A DNA stretch of 64,000 nt from Streptomyces sp. STR69 (lineage in GTDB: Bacteria; Actinomycetota; Actinomycetes; Streptomycetales; Streptomycetaceae). The notes beneath the pieces were generated by a model that did no database searches, was not told the origin of the DNA, and worked only from the letters and a program-made list of their open reading frames with translations. Made by a program: the position numbers and the translations under genes. The stretch is from assembly GCF_024519455.1 (NCBI RefSeq), contig NZ_JALJRY010000014.1, positions 62,001 through 126,000 on the forward strand. Direction: 5' to 3'. Below are positions 1-9,161 of this stretch, in pieces (positions within the stretch are counted from its first letter, which is position 1; every line of letters starts with the position of its first letter).

Positions 1-839
1 ACCGGCAGTTCGTCACCGAGACCCTCGCCAAGTACGGCGTGCCCGAACTCGCCGAGGGCGAGGTGTCCGGCTGGCGCATCACCGGGTGGATGGAACAGGT
101 CGCCCGCAACCAGCTCGACGTCGCCTTCGACTACCCGATCAAGCTGCTCGCCAACGCGCTGGGCTCCCCACCGGCCGACGTCGTCGCCCGCGCCCACGAC
201 CAGGACGTCCTGGTCGCCGCGCTCGCGGGCAGCGCCCGGCACGCCCGCAAGCACGCCGAGGGTGGCATCGACATCGTCGTGGCCCAGGGCTACGAGGCGG
301 GCGGACACACCGGCGAGATCGCGACCATGGTGCTCACACCCGAAGTCGTCGACGCCGTCGACCCGTTGCCGGTACTCGCCGCGGGCGGCATCGGCAGCGG
401 ACAGCAGGTGGCCGCCGCGCTCAGCCTCGGCGCCCAGGGTGTGTGGCTGGGCTCCATATGGCTGACCACCACGGAGGCCGATATGCACTCGGCCGGCGTG
501 ACCCGCAAACTACTCGCCGCCGGGTCCGGCGACACCGTCCGCTCCCGCGCCCTGACCGGGAAACCGGCTCGCCAACTGCGTACCGAGTGGACCGACGCCT
601 GGGACGACCCGGACGGCCCTGGCACCCTCCCCATGCCGCTGCAGGGCCTGCTTGTCGCCGAGGCCGTCTCGCGCATCCAGAAGTACGAGGTCGAACCACT
701 GCTGGGCACCCCCGTCGGCCAGATCGTCGGCCGTATGAACAGCGAACGCAGTGTCCAGGCCGTCGTCGACGACCTCACCCGCGGCTTCGAGCACGCCGTC
801 GACCGCATCAACCGCATCGCCGGAAGGAGCGGCCAGTGA
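1..839 (+). CDS. Nitronate monooxygenase-like flavoprotein, 5' truncated
   Basis: The frame is open from base 3, so the start lies upstream of the window. What remains (about 279 residues) is the C-terminal part of an FMN-dependent TIM-barrel protein of the nitronate monooxygenase (2-nitropropane dioxygenase) family. Visible hallmarks are the AQGYEAGGHTGE motif, where the catalytic histidine of the family lies, and the phosphate-binding LAAGGIGSG loop. Family members oxidise nitronates or, in CoA-linked catabolic clusters such as IpdC of steroid degradation, reduce enone-type CoA thioesters. The stop codon overlaps the start of the next gene by 4 bases (GTGA), so the two are translationally coupled. 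Coupling to an acyl-CoA synthetase makes a CoA-thioester role as likely as nitronate oxidation; this is inference. Confidence 0.85.
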   Translation, partial: RQFVTETLAKYGVPELAEGEVSGWRITGWMEQVARNQLDVAFDYPIKLLANALGSPPADVVARAHDQDVLVAALAGSARHARKHAEGGIDIVVAQGYEAGGHTGEIATMVLTPEVVDAVDPLPVLAAGGIGSGQQVAAALSLGAQGVWLGSIWLTTTEADMHSAGVTRKLLAAGSGDTVRSRALTGKPARQLRTEWTDAWDDPDGPGTLPMPLQGLLVAEAVSRIQKYEVEPLLGTPVGQIVGRMNSERSVQAVVDDLTRGFEHAVDRINRIAGRSGQ

Positions 840-2386
840 GCACACCCCCCGCCGGCTTCTGGGCCCAGGCGGCCCAGGACCCCGACCGTACGGTCCTCAT
901 CGCGCCCGACGGCGAGGAGTGGACGGCCGGCCGCCTGCACGCCGCCGCCAACCAACTCGTCCACGGTCTGCGCGCCGCCGGACTCGAACGCGGCGACGCC
1001 TTCGCCGTCGTCCTGCCCAACGGTGTCGAGTTCTTCACGGCCCATCTCGCCGCCACCCAGGCCGGGTTCTACCTCGTCCCGGTCAACCACCATTTCGTCG
1101 CCCCCGAGATCGCCTGGATCGTCGCCGACTCCGGCGCCAAGGTGCTCATCGCGCACGAGCGGTTCGCCGAGCCCGTCCGCCAGGCCGCCGACGAGGCCGG
1201 CCTCCCCGCCACCCACCGGTACGCCGTCGGCACCGTCGAGGGCTTCCGGCCGTACGCCGAACTCCTCGACGGACAACCGGAGTCGGCGCCCACGGACCGC
1301 ACGCTCGGCTGGGTCATGAACTACACCTCCGGCACCACCGGCCGCCCCCGCGGCATCCGCCGCCCCCTGCCGGGCAAGCCACCCGAGTCGGCCTACCTCG
1401 GCGGTTTCCTCGGCATCTTCGGCATCAAGCCGTTCGACGACAACGTGCACCTGGTCTGCTCGCCGCTCTACCACACGGCCGTCCTCCAGTTCGCGAGCGC
1501 CAGCCTGCACATCGGCCACCGCCTGGTCCTGATGGACAAGTGGAGCCCCGAGGAGATGCTCCGCCTCATCGACCGCGAGAAGTGCACCCACACCCATATG
1601 GTCCCGACCCAGTTCCACCGCCTCCTCGCCCTCCCCGAGGACATACGGGCGCGCTACGACGTCTCGTCCATGCGGCACGCCATCCACGGCGCCGCCCCGT
1701 GCCCCGACCATGTGAAGCGGGCCATGATCGAGTGGTGGGGCGACTGTGTGGAGGAGTACTACGCGGCCAGCGAGGGCGGTGGTGCCTTCGCGACCGCCGA
1801 GGACTGGCTGAAGAAGCCCGGCACCGTCGGCAAGGCCTGGCCCATCAGCGAACTCGCGGTCTTCGACGACGACGGCAAGCGGCTCCCGCCCGGTGAACTC
1901 GGCACCGTCTACATGAAGATGAGCACCGGCGGCTTCGCCTACCACAAGGACGAGGCCAAGACGAAGAAGAACCGCATCGGCGACTTCTTCACCGTCGGCG
2001 ACCTCGGCATCCTGGACGAGGACGGCTACCTCTTCCTCCGTGACCGCAAGATCGACATGATCATCTCGGGTGGCGTCAACATCTACCCGGCCGAGATCGA
2101 GTCCGCGCTCCTTGCCCACCCCGCCGTCGCCGACGCCGCCGCCTTCGGGATCCCGCACGACGACTGGGGCGAGGAGGTCAAGGCCGTCGTCGAACCGTCC
2201 CCGGGCCACGAACCGGGTCCGGAGCTCGCCGCCGCGCTCCTCGCCCACTGCGCCGAGCAACTCGCGGGCTACAAGCGGCCGAAGAGCATCGACTTCATCA
2301 CCGAGATGCCCCGCGACCCCAACGGCAAGCTGTACAAGCGGCGGCTGCGGGACCCGTACTGGGAGGGGCACGTCCGCCCTTTGTGA
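836..2386 (+). CDS. AMP-forming acyl-CoA synthetase (FadD-like)
   Basis: A 516-residue member of the ANL superfamily that activates a carboxylic acid to its acyl-CoA through an acyl-adenylate. The P-loop-like motif YTSGTTGRPRG lies near residues 162-172, the DRKIDMIISGGVNIYP hinge region near 405, and the catalytic C-terminal lysine in PNGKLYKRR near 497. The GTG start at 836 overlaps the previous stop and follows GGAAGGAGCG, a good ribosome-binding site 4-5 bases upstream; it gives the usual family length. Codon use is typical of the neighbourhood. The operon appears to end in the hairpin just downstream. The substrate cannot be read from sequence; neighbouring CoA-processing genes suggest a hydrophobic or cyclic acid. 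Confidence 0.93.
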   Translation: MSTPPAGFWAQAAQDPDRTVLIAPDGEEWTAGRLHAAANQLVHGLRAAGLERGDAFAVVLPNGVEFFTAHLAATQAGFYLVPVNHHFVAPEIAWIVADSGAKVLIAHERFAEPVRQAADEAGLPATHRYAVGTVEGFRPYAELLDGQPESAPTDRTLGWVMNYTSGTTGRPRGIRRPLPGKPPESAYLGGFLGIFGIKPFDDNVHLVCSPLYHTAVLQFASASLHIGHRLVLMDKWSPEEMLRLIDREKCTHTHMVPTQFHRLLALPEDIRARYDVSSMRHAIHGAAPCPDHVKRAMIEWWGDCVEEYYAASEGGGAFATAEDWLKKPGTVGKAWPISELAVFDDDGKRLPPGELGTVYMKMSTGGFAYHKDEAKTKKNRIGDFFTVGDLGILDEDGYLFLRDRKIDMIISGGVNIYPAEIESALLAHPAVADAAAFGIPHDDWGEEVKAVVEPSPGHEPGPELAAALLAHCAEQLAGYKRPKSIDFITEMPRDPNGKLYKRRLRDPYWEGHVRPL

Positions 2387-2397
2387 GGATGGCCTGT

Positions 2398-2427
2398 GTG
2401 GGCCCGGCACATGTGGGCCGGGCCCAC
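2398..2427 (+). terminator. Perfect 11-bp hairpin after acyl-CoA synthetase
   Basis: GTGGGCCCGGC (2398-2408) and GCCGGGCCCAC (2417-2427) are perfect reverse complements around an 8-base loop, 12 bases after the stop codon. There is no U tract, which is usual for Streptomyces terminators. It separates the first operon from the next synthetase. Confidence 0.7.
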
Positions 2428-2478
2428 CTCGACCACCCGGCTTGACCCGCCCGGGCGCCGGCCCGAGGATCATGTGTC

Positions 2479-3975
2479 ATGACGCCCGGACACGGCAGCA
2501 CGGTTGACGGGGTACTGCGACGCAGTGCCCGGCGCACTCCCGCCCGCGTGGCGGTGGACTACGGCGAGCGCTCCTGGACCTACCAGGAACTCGACGACGC
2601 CGTCTCCGGCGCGGCGAGCGTGCTCCTCGACCAGGGCCTCGCACCGGGCGACCGGGTCGGCTCCTACGGCCACAACTCGGACGCCTACCTGATCGGCTTC
2701 CTCGCCTGTGCCCGCGCGGGCCTCGTGCACGTGCCGATCAACCAGAACCTCACCGGCGACGACCTCAGGTACATCGTCGGCCAGTCCGGCAGCACGCTGG
2801 TGCTCACCGATCCCGACCTCGCCGCCCAACTGCCGGACGCCGTAAGGACGTTGCCGCTCCGGGACGCGGACGGCTCGCTGCTGGAGCGGCTCGTGTCCGC
2901 GCCGCAGTACGACGGTCCCGAGCCACGCACCGAGGACCTGGTGCAGTTGCTCTACACCTCGGGTACGACCGCGCTCCCCAAGGGCGCGATGATGACCCAC
3001 CGGGCCCTGGTGCACGAGTACCTGAGCGCGATCACCGCGCTGGACCTGAGCGCCGGGGACCGGCCCGTGCACGCGCTGCCGCTCTACCACTCGGCGCAGC
3101 TGCATGTGTTTCTGCTGCCGTACCTCGCGGTCGGCGCCACCAACCTCATCCTCGACGCGCCTGACGGCGACCGGCTGTTGGACCTGATCGAGGCCGGGCG
3201 GGTGGACAGTCTGTTCGCACCGCCCACCGTGTGGATCGGCCTGGTGAACCGCCCGGACTTCGCGACCCGCGAGCTGAGCGGGCTGCGCAAGGCGTACTAC
3301 GGGGCGTCGATCATGCCGGTGCCCGTCCTGGAGCGGCTGCGCGAACGGCTCCCCAAGCTGGCCTTCTACAACTGCTTCGGCCAGAGCGAGATCGGCCCGC
3401 TGGCCACCGTCCTGGGCCCCGACGAGCACAAGAGCCGACTGGACTCCTGCGGACGTCCCGTCCTCTTCGTGGACGCGCGTGTGGTCGACGAGGACGGCAA
3501 GGACGTACCCGATGGGACACAGGGCGAAGTCGTCTACCGCTCACCGCAGTTGTGCGAGGGCTACTGGGACAAGCCGGAGGAGACCGCCGCCGCCTTCCGC
3601 GACGGCTGGTTCCACTCCGGCGACCTCGCGGTACGGGACGTCCATGGCTTCTTCACCGTCGTCGACCGCGTGAAGGACGTCATCAACTCCGGTGGCGTAC
3701 TGGTCGCTTCACGCCAGGTCGAGGACGCGCTCTACACCCACGAGGGCGTCGCCGAGGTCGCCGTGATCGGCCTCCCCGACGACCGCTGGATCGAGGCGGT
3801 CACCGCGGTCGTCGTCCCGCGTGGCGGGGTCACCGAGGCCCAACTCATCGACCACGCCCGCGAAAAGCTCGCCCACTTCAAGGCACCGAAGCGGGTCCTG
3901 TTCGTGGAGGAACTGCCGCGGAACGCCAGCGGCAAGATCCTGAAGCGGGAGTTGCGGGAGCGGTTCGGCGGCTGA
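2479..3975 (+). CDS. AMP-forming acyl-CoA synthetase (second)
   Basis: A 498-residue ANL-superfamily acid:CoA ligase. It has LLYTSGTTALPKG near residues 157-169, YNCFGQSEIGP in the A5 region, a WFHSGDLA motif with the ATP-ribose-binding Asp, and a C-terminal NASGKILKREL with the catalytic lysine near 486. It is only about 35-40% like the preceding synthetase by eye, so this is not a recent duplication. The ATG at 2479 gives a normal N terminus (TVDGVLRRSARRTPARVAV) but has no strong Shine-Dalgarno. It stands alone between a terminator hairpin and a decayed stretch, so it probably has its own promoter in 2428-2478. The acyl substrate is unknown. Confidence 0.92.
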   Translation: MTPGHGSTVDGVLRRSARRTPARVAVDYGERSWTYQELDDAVSGAASVLLDQGLAPGDRVGSYGHNSDAYLIGFLACARAGLVHVPINQNLTGDDLRYIVGQSGSTLVLTDPDLAAQLPDAVRTLPLRDADGSLLERLVSAPQYDGPEPRTEDLVQLLYTSGTTALPKGAMMTHRALVHEYLSAITALDLSAGDRPVHALPLYHSAQLHVFLLPYLAVGATNLILDAPDGDRLLDLIEAGRVDSLFAPPTVWIGLVNRPDFATRELSGLRKAYYGASIMPVPVLERLRERLPKLAFYNCFGQSEIGPLATVLGPDEHKSRLDSCGRPVLFVDARVVDEDGKDVPDGTQGEVVYRSPQLCEGYWDKPEETAAAFRDGWFHSGDLAVRDVHGFFTVVDRVKDVINSGGVLVASRQVEDALYTHEGVAEVAVIGLPDDRWIEAVTAVVVPRGGVTEAQLIDHAREKLAHFKAPKRVLFVEELPRNASGKILKRELRERFGG

Positions 3976-4129
3976 GCGTCCTCACAGGGAGACCGGGGCA
4001 GGAGCGGTATCGGCATCGACATCGGCATTGCCGCGGGCCTCCGCTCCGGCGATGGTGTGCCGCCCAGGGCGCTCAACTGCTCGCGCAGCGCGTCTAGGAC
4101 ACCGGGACACGGCCGTACGGAGCCTCGTC

Positions 4130-4524
4130 AGTGCTGCGGGGGAGTACCCGGCGGATGATCCCGAACGGGCTGCCGACCTGGACTCCCTCCGCCACGAAAT
4201 GGCCGTGCTGGAACGGGCGTTGGCCCGCGGATCCGGGACGACGGATTCGCCCTGGCGATGCGGGAGTTGGACGAGGCCTTGGCGGTCCACCCCGACCGCT
4301 CCCTCGGCTTCGGTTCCGTCCCGCTCGGCCGCCCCGACCCCATGTGGTGGGACCACATGGGGCGGATCACCATCTCCACGCTGGTGATTGCGGGTGGTCC
4401 CACCAGCGGGATTCCTCAGGACCACGAGAACCGGCCGGAGGAGTTCCTGGCGGCGGTGGAGCCGTTCCTCGCGGAGCGGAGCGACGTCCGGACGGCGACC
4501 GTCACTTCGCGAACGTCGTCATGA
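4130..4524 (+). pseudogene. Relic of an alpha/beta-hydrolase-like gene
   Basis: Positions 3976-4501 hold no intact gene. In the frame ending at 4524 the translation WDHMGRITISTLVIAGGPTS followed by GIPQDH and a final EFLAAVEPFLAERSD resembles the C-terminal strand-turn region of alpha/beta hydrolases. There a PTLVIAGG strand precedes the catalytic Asp and the protein ends in an FL helix. Upstream, the plausible helix DPERAADLDSLRHEMAVLERALA continues into this segment only after a frameshift near 4225, and no start codon with a ribosome-binding site precedes it. The segment between the strand and the FL helix, which should carry the catalytic His, seems deleted. I infer a decayed gene; a chance similarity remains possible. 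Confidence 0.4.
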
Positions 4525-6442
4525 AGCGGTCACGGAACTTGTCCATGCTCAGCACCGGTGCGTTGTCCGCCGGCTTGAGCCCGTCCGTCCAGCCCCAGCT
4601 GGAGATCTTGTCCAGCACCTTCGGGTCGTGCGCGACGATCGTGATCGGCACATCCCGGTCGGAGGTGCCTCCGGTGACCGTCGGGACGGGCTGGTGGTCG
4701 CCGAGGAAGACCAGGACGGTGTTCTTGTTGCCGTAGCGCTGCATCCACTGGGTCAGGCTGTCCACGGAGTACTGGATGGCCTTGCGGTACTCGGTGCGCA
4801 CGCGCTTCGCGCTCTTCCAGACCTCCGTGGGGTTGGTGCCCTCCTTCTTGATCTGGTTGAAGATCGTGCCGTCCCCGAGCTGGTTCCAGGGGATCGTGTG
4901 GGCGATGGGGGACCAGGGGTTGTGGCTGGAGGCGAGGATGATCTCCGCCATGATCGGGTCACGGTTCTTCTTGCCGTACTCCAGATCCTCGAAGGACTGC
5001 AGGCTGAACTGGTCCGGTACCGGCGTCCAGCTGAAGTACGGGCCGTTGTAGCCGAGGTGGGTGGAGTCGTAGATGTTGTCGAGGCCGAAGTACTTGCCCT
5101 CGGGCCAGGCCTTCCGCACACCGGGGACGATGCCGACCGTGCGCCAGGCACCGGTCTTTTGGAAGTAACTGGTCAGGGTCGCGCGGGTGCTGGTGGTCAC
5201 GGTCCGGTACCGCTGCTGGTTCTTGACCCACAGGCCGGACAGGAACGTCGAGTGGGCGAGCCAGCTGCCCGCGCCCGTCACGGGCGACCTGAGCCAGCCG
5301 CTCTGCGAGGCGAATCCGGCCGCCTTGAGCCGGGCGTCGCCCGCCGCGAGTGTCTTGTCCATCTCCGGTGCCATCGTCGGGTCGTCGAGCGCGACCCGGC
5401 CGTAGCTCTCGATGAAGGTGAACAGGACGTCCTTGCCGCGGAGTCCGGTCAGCAGCTGGTTCGGTGGGGTCTTGGCGAAGGCGTCGACGTTGAGCTGCTT
5501 CTTGAAGACGTCGGCGTCACCCAGACCCTCGCGGACGTACTGCACCCGGTTGGCGAGGAACGTGCTGTAGCCCTTCGTGGCGAGCGTGACGCCGCCCACC
5601 TGGAAGCTCAGGGTGAAGCACATGATCCACACAACACCGAGGACCAGTGTGGTGCGTACCGCCATGGGGCGGTGCCTGGCCATCACGTCCGACAGCCGCA
5701 CCATCGCGAGCGCGCTCCCCGCCAGCACGGCGATCAGCGCCAGGATCACCCCGACGATCGCGAGCACCTCGCCCGAGCGGCCGACCGAGTCCTTCAGGAA
5801 GTCCGCCGCGTCGCTCAGCAGAACCCAGTCGAAGACCAGATCGAACGGCCGGGCCAGGGTCTGGTAGAAGCCCATGTCGAGGCACTTCAGGACGGTGGAC
5901 AGCCCGACGAACGCCCCGAGAACGACGGCCACGATCCGCCGTGCCTTCGCGGGCAGTACGAGCAGGACGATCGCGAGGACGATCGCCTCGACGGGGAAGC
6001 GGAAGAACGACTGGAGAGTGATCCGGTCGAGGCGGTCGGGCACGAGGAGCGCGACAATCAGCAGCACACCGGCCAGCACACTCGTACCCACCCCTACGGC
6101 ACGTGCGGTACGGGGGTAACGAGCCCGCCAGCCGAACCAACCGGCGCGGGCCGGGAGTTGAGCCGATCGCTCGACGGAGTCGGCGGCGGATTCCGCCTCC
6201 GAGCCCGTGGGCTCCGCGGGCTCAGAGGTCTCGTCGGGCACGGCGGATGCCGCGAGGTCTGCGGACTTGGCCGCCTCGGTCGCGTCGGCCGGTTCGAGTT
6301 GCTCGGACGTGTCCGCCGAGTTGTCCGGCTCGGGTGGGTCCTGTGGTTCGGACGGTGCGGCGGCCTCCGTCGCCGCTGTCGAGTCGGTCTCCCCGGTGGC
6401 TTTCTGCTGTGCCAATGGGTGAGAGCGAGTGAAGAGCGGCAC
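4502..6442 (-). CDS. Membrane sulfatase/LTA-synthase-fold hydrolase
   Basis: A 646-residue membrane protein. Residues 1-90 are an acidic, Ala/Glu/Pro-rich cytoplasmic tail. Four or five hydrophobic helices follow, between about residues 105 and 285, and then an extracytoplasmic domain of the alkaline-phosphatase/sulfatase superfamily. Supporting motifs are LFTFIESYGR (metal-binding Glu), TGAGSWLAHSTFLSG in the nucleophile region, and VLVFLGDHQP with the metal-binding Asp-His. Such proteins act on the outer face of the membrane as phosphoglycerol or phosphoethanolamine transferases, or as phosphohydrolases on wall polymers; the exact reaction is not predictable. The GTG at 6442 is chosen because GGAAGGA lies 7 bases upstream; an ATG 23 codons earlier lacks one. 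The gene faces the relic at 4130-4524 and stands alone. Confidence 0.82.
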   Translation of the reverse strand: MPLFTRSHPLAQQKATGETDSTAATEAAAPSEPQDPPEPDNSADTSEQLEPADATEAAKSADLAASAVPDETSEPAEPTGSEAESAADSVERSAQLPARAGWFGWRARYPRTARAVGVGTSVLAGVLLIVALLVPDRLDRITLQSFFRFPVEAIVLAIVLLVLPAKARRIVAVVLGAFVGLSTVLKCLDMGFYQTLARPFDLVFDWVLLSDAADFLKDSVGRSGEVLAIVGVILALIAVLAGSALAMVRLSDVMARHRPMAVRTTLVLGVVWIMCFTLSFQVGGVTLATKGYSTFLANRVQYVREGLGDADVFKKQLNVDAFAKTPPNQLLTGLRGKDVLFTFIESYGRVALDDPTMAPEMDKTLAAGDARLKAAGFASQSGWLRSPVTGAGSWLAHSTFLSGLWVKNQQRYRTVTTSTRATLTSYFQKTGAWRTVGIVPGVRKAWPEGKYFGLDNIYDSTHLGYNGPYFSWTPVPDQFSLQSFEDLEYGKKNRDPIMAEIILASSHNPWSPIAHTIPWNQLGDGTIFNQIKKEGTNPTEVWKSAKRVRTEYRKAIQYSVDSLTQWMQRYGNKNTVLVFLGDHQPVPTVTGGTSDRDVPITIVAHDPKVLDKISSWGWTDGLKPADNAPVLSMDKFRDRFMTTFAK

Positions 6443-6573
6443 CCGTACGTCCTTCCGTGCTGAGCCCGGTGATGGCGTGGCGTACCTGGCCCGGGCCACC
6501 AGATCCGTCACCAGCAGTACGATCGCACGCTACCGTCAGTTCAATCCGGCCTGCGTGTTGACCCACTGTTGAC

Positions 6574-8193
6574 TCACTGATCTGCGGCGACTGCCACCTC
6601 CCGCGCCCACCGGTAGTCCGCCTTGCCACTCGGTGAACGTTGGATCGACTCCGCGATCACCAACTGCCGCGGGATCTTGTACCCGGCGAGATGGGAGCGG
6701 CAGTGCGTCTGGATGTCGTCCAGCGACGGCCGTACCGAACCCGTGCGCAACTCCACGACGGCTGCCACATGGTTGCCCCACCGCTCGTCGGGCACCCCGG
6801 CCACCAGCGCGTCGTAGACATCCGGATGCGACTTGAGCGCCTGCTCGACCTCCTCCGGATACACCTTCTCCCCACCGGTGTTGATGCACTGCGAGCCACG
6901 GCCGAGCACCGTGACGACGCCCTCCTGGTCCACGGTCGCCATGTCGCCGAGCAGCACCCATCGCCTGCCGTCCTTCTCGAAGAAGGTCTCGGCGGTTTTC
7001 CCCGGGTCGTTGTAGTAGCCGAGCGGTACATGGCCGCACTGGGCGACCCGGCCGATCTCGCCGACGGCGACCGGTTCGTTGGTGGCCGGATCGACCACCT
7101 GGGTGCGGGAGTTGACCCGGATGCGGAAGGACTGCCCGGCCCCGGAGTCCGCCGTCGCCGTGCCGTTGAAGCCGGACTCGGACGAGCCGTAGTTGTTCAG
7201 CAGCATCGTGTTCGGGAGCAGTTCCTGGAACTGCCGGCGCACCGTCTCCGACATGATCGCGCCCGACGACGAGACACTGAACATCGACGAGCAGTCCGTG
7301 CCCTTCATCGGCCCGTTGAGTGCGTCGATGAGCGGTCGCAGCATCGCGTCGCCGACCAGGGACATGCTGGTGACCTTCTCCTTCTCGACGGTCCGCAGCA
7401 CCTCCTCCGGCTCGAACTTGCGGTGGATCACGATGCGTTGGCCGAAGTTGAAGCCGATGAACGCGGTGAGAGTGGAGGTGCCGTGCATCAGCGGAGGAGT
7501 GGGGAAGAACGTGATCCCCGCCCCGCCGGCCGCGACCCGCTCGGCCAACTCCTCGGGCCTCTTGACGGGTTCACCGGTCGGCGCGCCACCGCCGAGCCCC
7601 GAGAAGAAGAGATCCTCCTGGCGCCACATCACCCCCTTGGGCATCCCGGTCGTGCCGCCGGTGTAGATGATGAACTGGTCGTCGCCCGAACGGGCCGGGA
7701 ATCCCCGCTCGGGAGACCCGGTGGCCTCCGCGTCCGTGAAGGCCACGGCCGGTACTTCCGGGGCGCCTTGGGCCGGTGTGCCCACTCGGACCAGGTGTCG
7801 AAGCTTCTGCGCGCGAGGCAGCGCGGCGGCCACCCGCTCGGTGAACTCCGTGTCGAAGACCAGCGCCACGAGATCGGCGTCCCGGTAGAGGTACACCAAC
7901 TCCTCTTCGACATACCGGTAGTTGACGTTGACCGGAACGACCCGTGCCTTCAGGCAGCCCAGCACCGCCTGCAGGTACTCGATGCCGTTGTAGAGATGGA
8001 GCCCCAGATGCTCACCCGGGCGTATCCCGGTGTCGATCAGATGATGGGCGATGCGGTTCGCCGCCGCGTCCAACTCGGCGTAGGTCAGGCGGCGTTCCGC
8101 GCCCGTGCCCGGGTGGTCGATGTACACGAGCGCCTCGCGGTCCGGGACCACGTCGACGACCGACTCGAACAGGTCGGCAATGTTGTACTCCAC
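6574..8193 (-). CDS. AMP-forming acyl-CoA synthetase (third)
   Basis: A 539-residue acyl-CoA synthetase of the FadD/long-chain subgroup. It carries IYTGGTTGMPKG (phosphate-binding loop) near residue 180, NNYGSSESG in the A5 region, LLGDMATVDQEG, the hinge GRGSQCINTGGEKVYPEEV, and a C-terminal PSGKADYRWA with the catalytic lysine. I chose the GTG at 8193 because AGGAGG lies just upstream and family members begin VEYNIADLFESV; an ATG at 8223 adds ten residues without a ribosome-binding site. It is divergent from the crotonase gene across a 167-base region with a TetR-like palindrome (8269-8285), suggesting shared control of the two catabolic units. Confidence 0.9.
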   Translation of the reverse strand: MEYNIADLFESVVDVVPDREALVYIDHPGTGAERRLTYAELDAAANRIAHHLIDTGIRPGEHLGLHLYNGIEYLQAVLGCLKARVVPVNVNYRYVEEELVYLYRDADLVALVFDTEFTERVAAALPRAQKLRHLVRVGTPAQGAPEVPAVAFTDAEATGSPERGFPARSGDDQFIIYTGGTTGMPKGVMWRQEDLFFSGLGGGAPTGEPVKRPEELAERVAAGGAGITFFPTPPLMHGTSTLTAFIGFNFGQRIVIHRKFEPEEVLRTVEKEKVTSMSLVGDAMLRPLIDALNGPMKGTDCSSMFSVSSSGAIMSETVRRQFQELLPNTMLLNNYGSSESGFNGTATADSGAGQSFRIRVNSRTQVVDPATNEPVAVGEIGRVAQCGHVPLGYYNDPGKTAETFFEKDGRRWVLLGDMATVDQEGVVTVLGRGSQCINTGGEKVYPEEVEQALKSHPDVYDALVAGVPDERWGNHVAAVVELRTGSVRPSLDDIQTHCRSHLAGYKIPRQLVIAESIQRSPSGKADYRWAREVAVAADQ

Positions 8194-8268
8194 CACTCCT
8201 CCTGACGTCGGTTCGCCGGTCATCAGAGCAAAGGGCGCGGCAACTGTGAAGGGTCCGCGCAGAAGAAA

Positions 8269-8285
8269 TCTGACTGAGTGTCAGA
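8269..8285. promoter_or_regulatory. TetR-like palindrome between divergent catabolic genes
   Basis: TCTGAC-TGAGT-GTCAGA is a perfect 6-bp inverted repeat with a 5-base spacer, lying in the 167-base region between a divergent acyl-CoA synthetase and a crotonase. TGAC-N5-GTCA cores are common for TetR-family regulators of acyl-CoA metabolism. No regulator gene is adjacent, so the binding protein is unknown. Confidence 0.5.
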
Positions 8286-8360
8286 AACCTCTTGTACTGG
8301 CAGGGCAGCTCCTGCAACCTGTTCTCGTTCCGGAGGCGGTACGGCGACGGGAGGACGGCA

Positions 8361-9161
8361 ATGGGCGGTACGGAACACCTGACCGTGCGACGCGAAGGCG
8401 CCACACTGGTGCTCACGCTCAACAGGCCCGAGGCCAAGAACGCGCTCTCGCTGCCGATGCTGGTCGGCCTGTACGACGGCTGGATCGAGGCCGACGCGGA
8501 CGACGAGATCCGCTCGATCGTGCTGACCGGCGCGGGGGGCGCGTTCTGCGCGGGTATGGATCTCAAGGCGCTGGCCGGGAAGGGCATGGAGGGGCAGCAG
8601 TACCGAGATCGGCTTGCCGCCGACCCTGACCTGCACTGGAAGGCGATGCTGCGGCATCACCGGCCGCGCAAGCCGGTGATCGCCGCGGTTGAGGGCCACT
8701 GTGTGGCCGGCGGCACGGAGATCCTGCAAGGGACCGACATCCGGGTCGCGGGGGAGTCAGCGACGTTCGGGCTCTTCGAGGTCAAGCGCGGGCTGTTCCC
8801 GATCGGGGGCTCAACTGTCCGTCTGCAGCGGCAGATTCCGCGTACGCATGCTCTGGAGATGCTGCTCACCGGTCGGCCGTACAGCGCGCGTGAGGCGGCG
8901 GACATCGGCCTTGTCGGGCATGTCGTGCCCGACGGGACGGCTCTCGCCAAGGCGCTGGAGATCGCCGAACTCGTCAATGGGTGCGGGCCGTTGGCTGTCG
9001 AGGCGGTCAAGGCGTCGGTGTATGAAACCGCCGAGCTGACCGAGACGGAGGGGCTCGCGGCCGAACTGAAGCGGGGGTGGCCGGTGTTCGACACCGCCGA
9101 TGCGAAGGAGGGGGCGCGTGCCTTTGCGGAGAAACGGCCGCCTGTTTATAGGCGGGCGTAG
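8361..9161 (+). CDS. Enoyl-CoA hydratase/isomerase (crotonase) family protein
   Basis: A 266-residue crotonase-fold enzyme acting on acyl-CoA thioesters, typically hydrating or isomerising enoyl-CoA. It has the N-terminal LTLNRPEAKNALS, the oxyanion-hole stretch GAGGAFCAGMDL near residues 58-70 and a second oxyanion loop EGHCVAGGTEI near 111. In the position of a hydratase catalytic Glu it has FGLFEVKRGLFPIGGS. The ATG at 8361 follows GGGAGG with a 6-base spacer; in-frame starts upstream lack one. The OB-fold/thiolase operon follows 113 bases later in the same direction, consistent with one beta-oxidation-like pathway. The specific reaction (hydratase, isomerase or hydrolase) is uncertain. 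Confidence 0.92.
   Translation: MGGTEHLTVRREGATLVLTLNRPEAKNALSLPMLVGLYDGWIEADADDEIRSIVLTGAGGAFCAGMDLKALAGKGMEGQQYRDRLAADPDLHWKAMLRHHRPRKPVIAAVEGHCVAGGTEILQGTDIRVAGESATFGLFEVKRGLFPIGGSTVRLQRQIPRTHALEMLLTGRPYSAREAADIGLVGHVVPDGTALAKALEIAELVNGCGPLAVEAVKASVYETAELTETEGLAAELKRGWPVFDTADAKEGARAFAEKRPPVYRRA

Noticed and set aside
290..2473. Long minus-strand open frame (727 codons) opposite the NMO-like and acyl-CoA synthetase genes
   Set aside because: Antisense shadow: high G+C removes stop codons. The translation is repetitive Gly/Val/Asp/Arg without domain motifs, while the plus strand shows intact catalytic motifs.
4502..6442. Naming the membrane sulfatase-fold protein a lipoteichoic acid synthase
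   Set aside because: The fold fits, but the nucleophile context and lack of lipoteichoic acid in most Streptomyces make the specific name unsafe.
6555..6575. Direct repeat TGTTGAC in the region upstream of the sulfatase-fold gene
   Set aside because: Only two copies 11 bases apart; no promoter context could be built around them.
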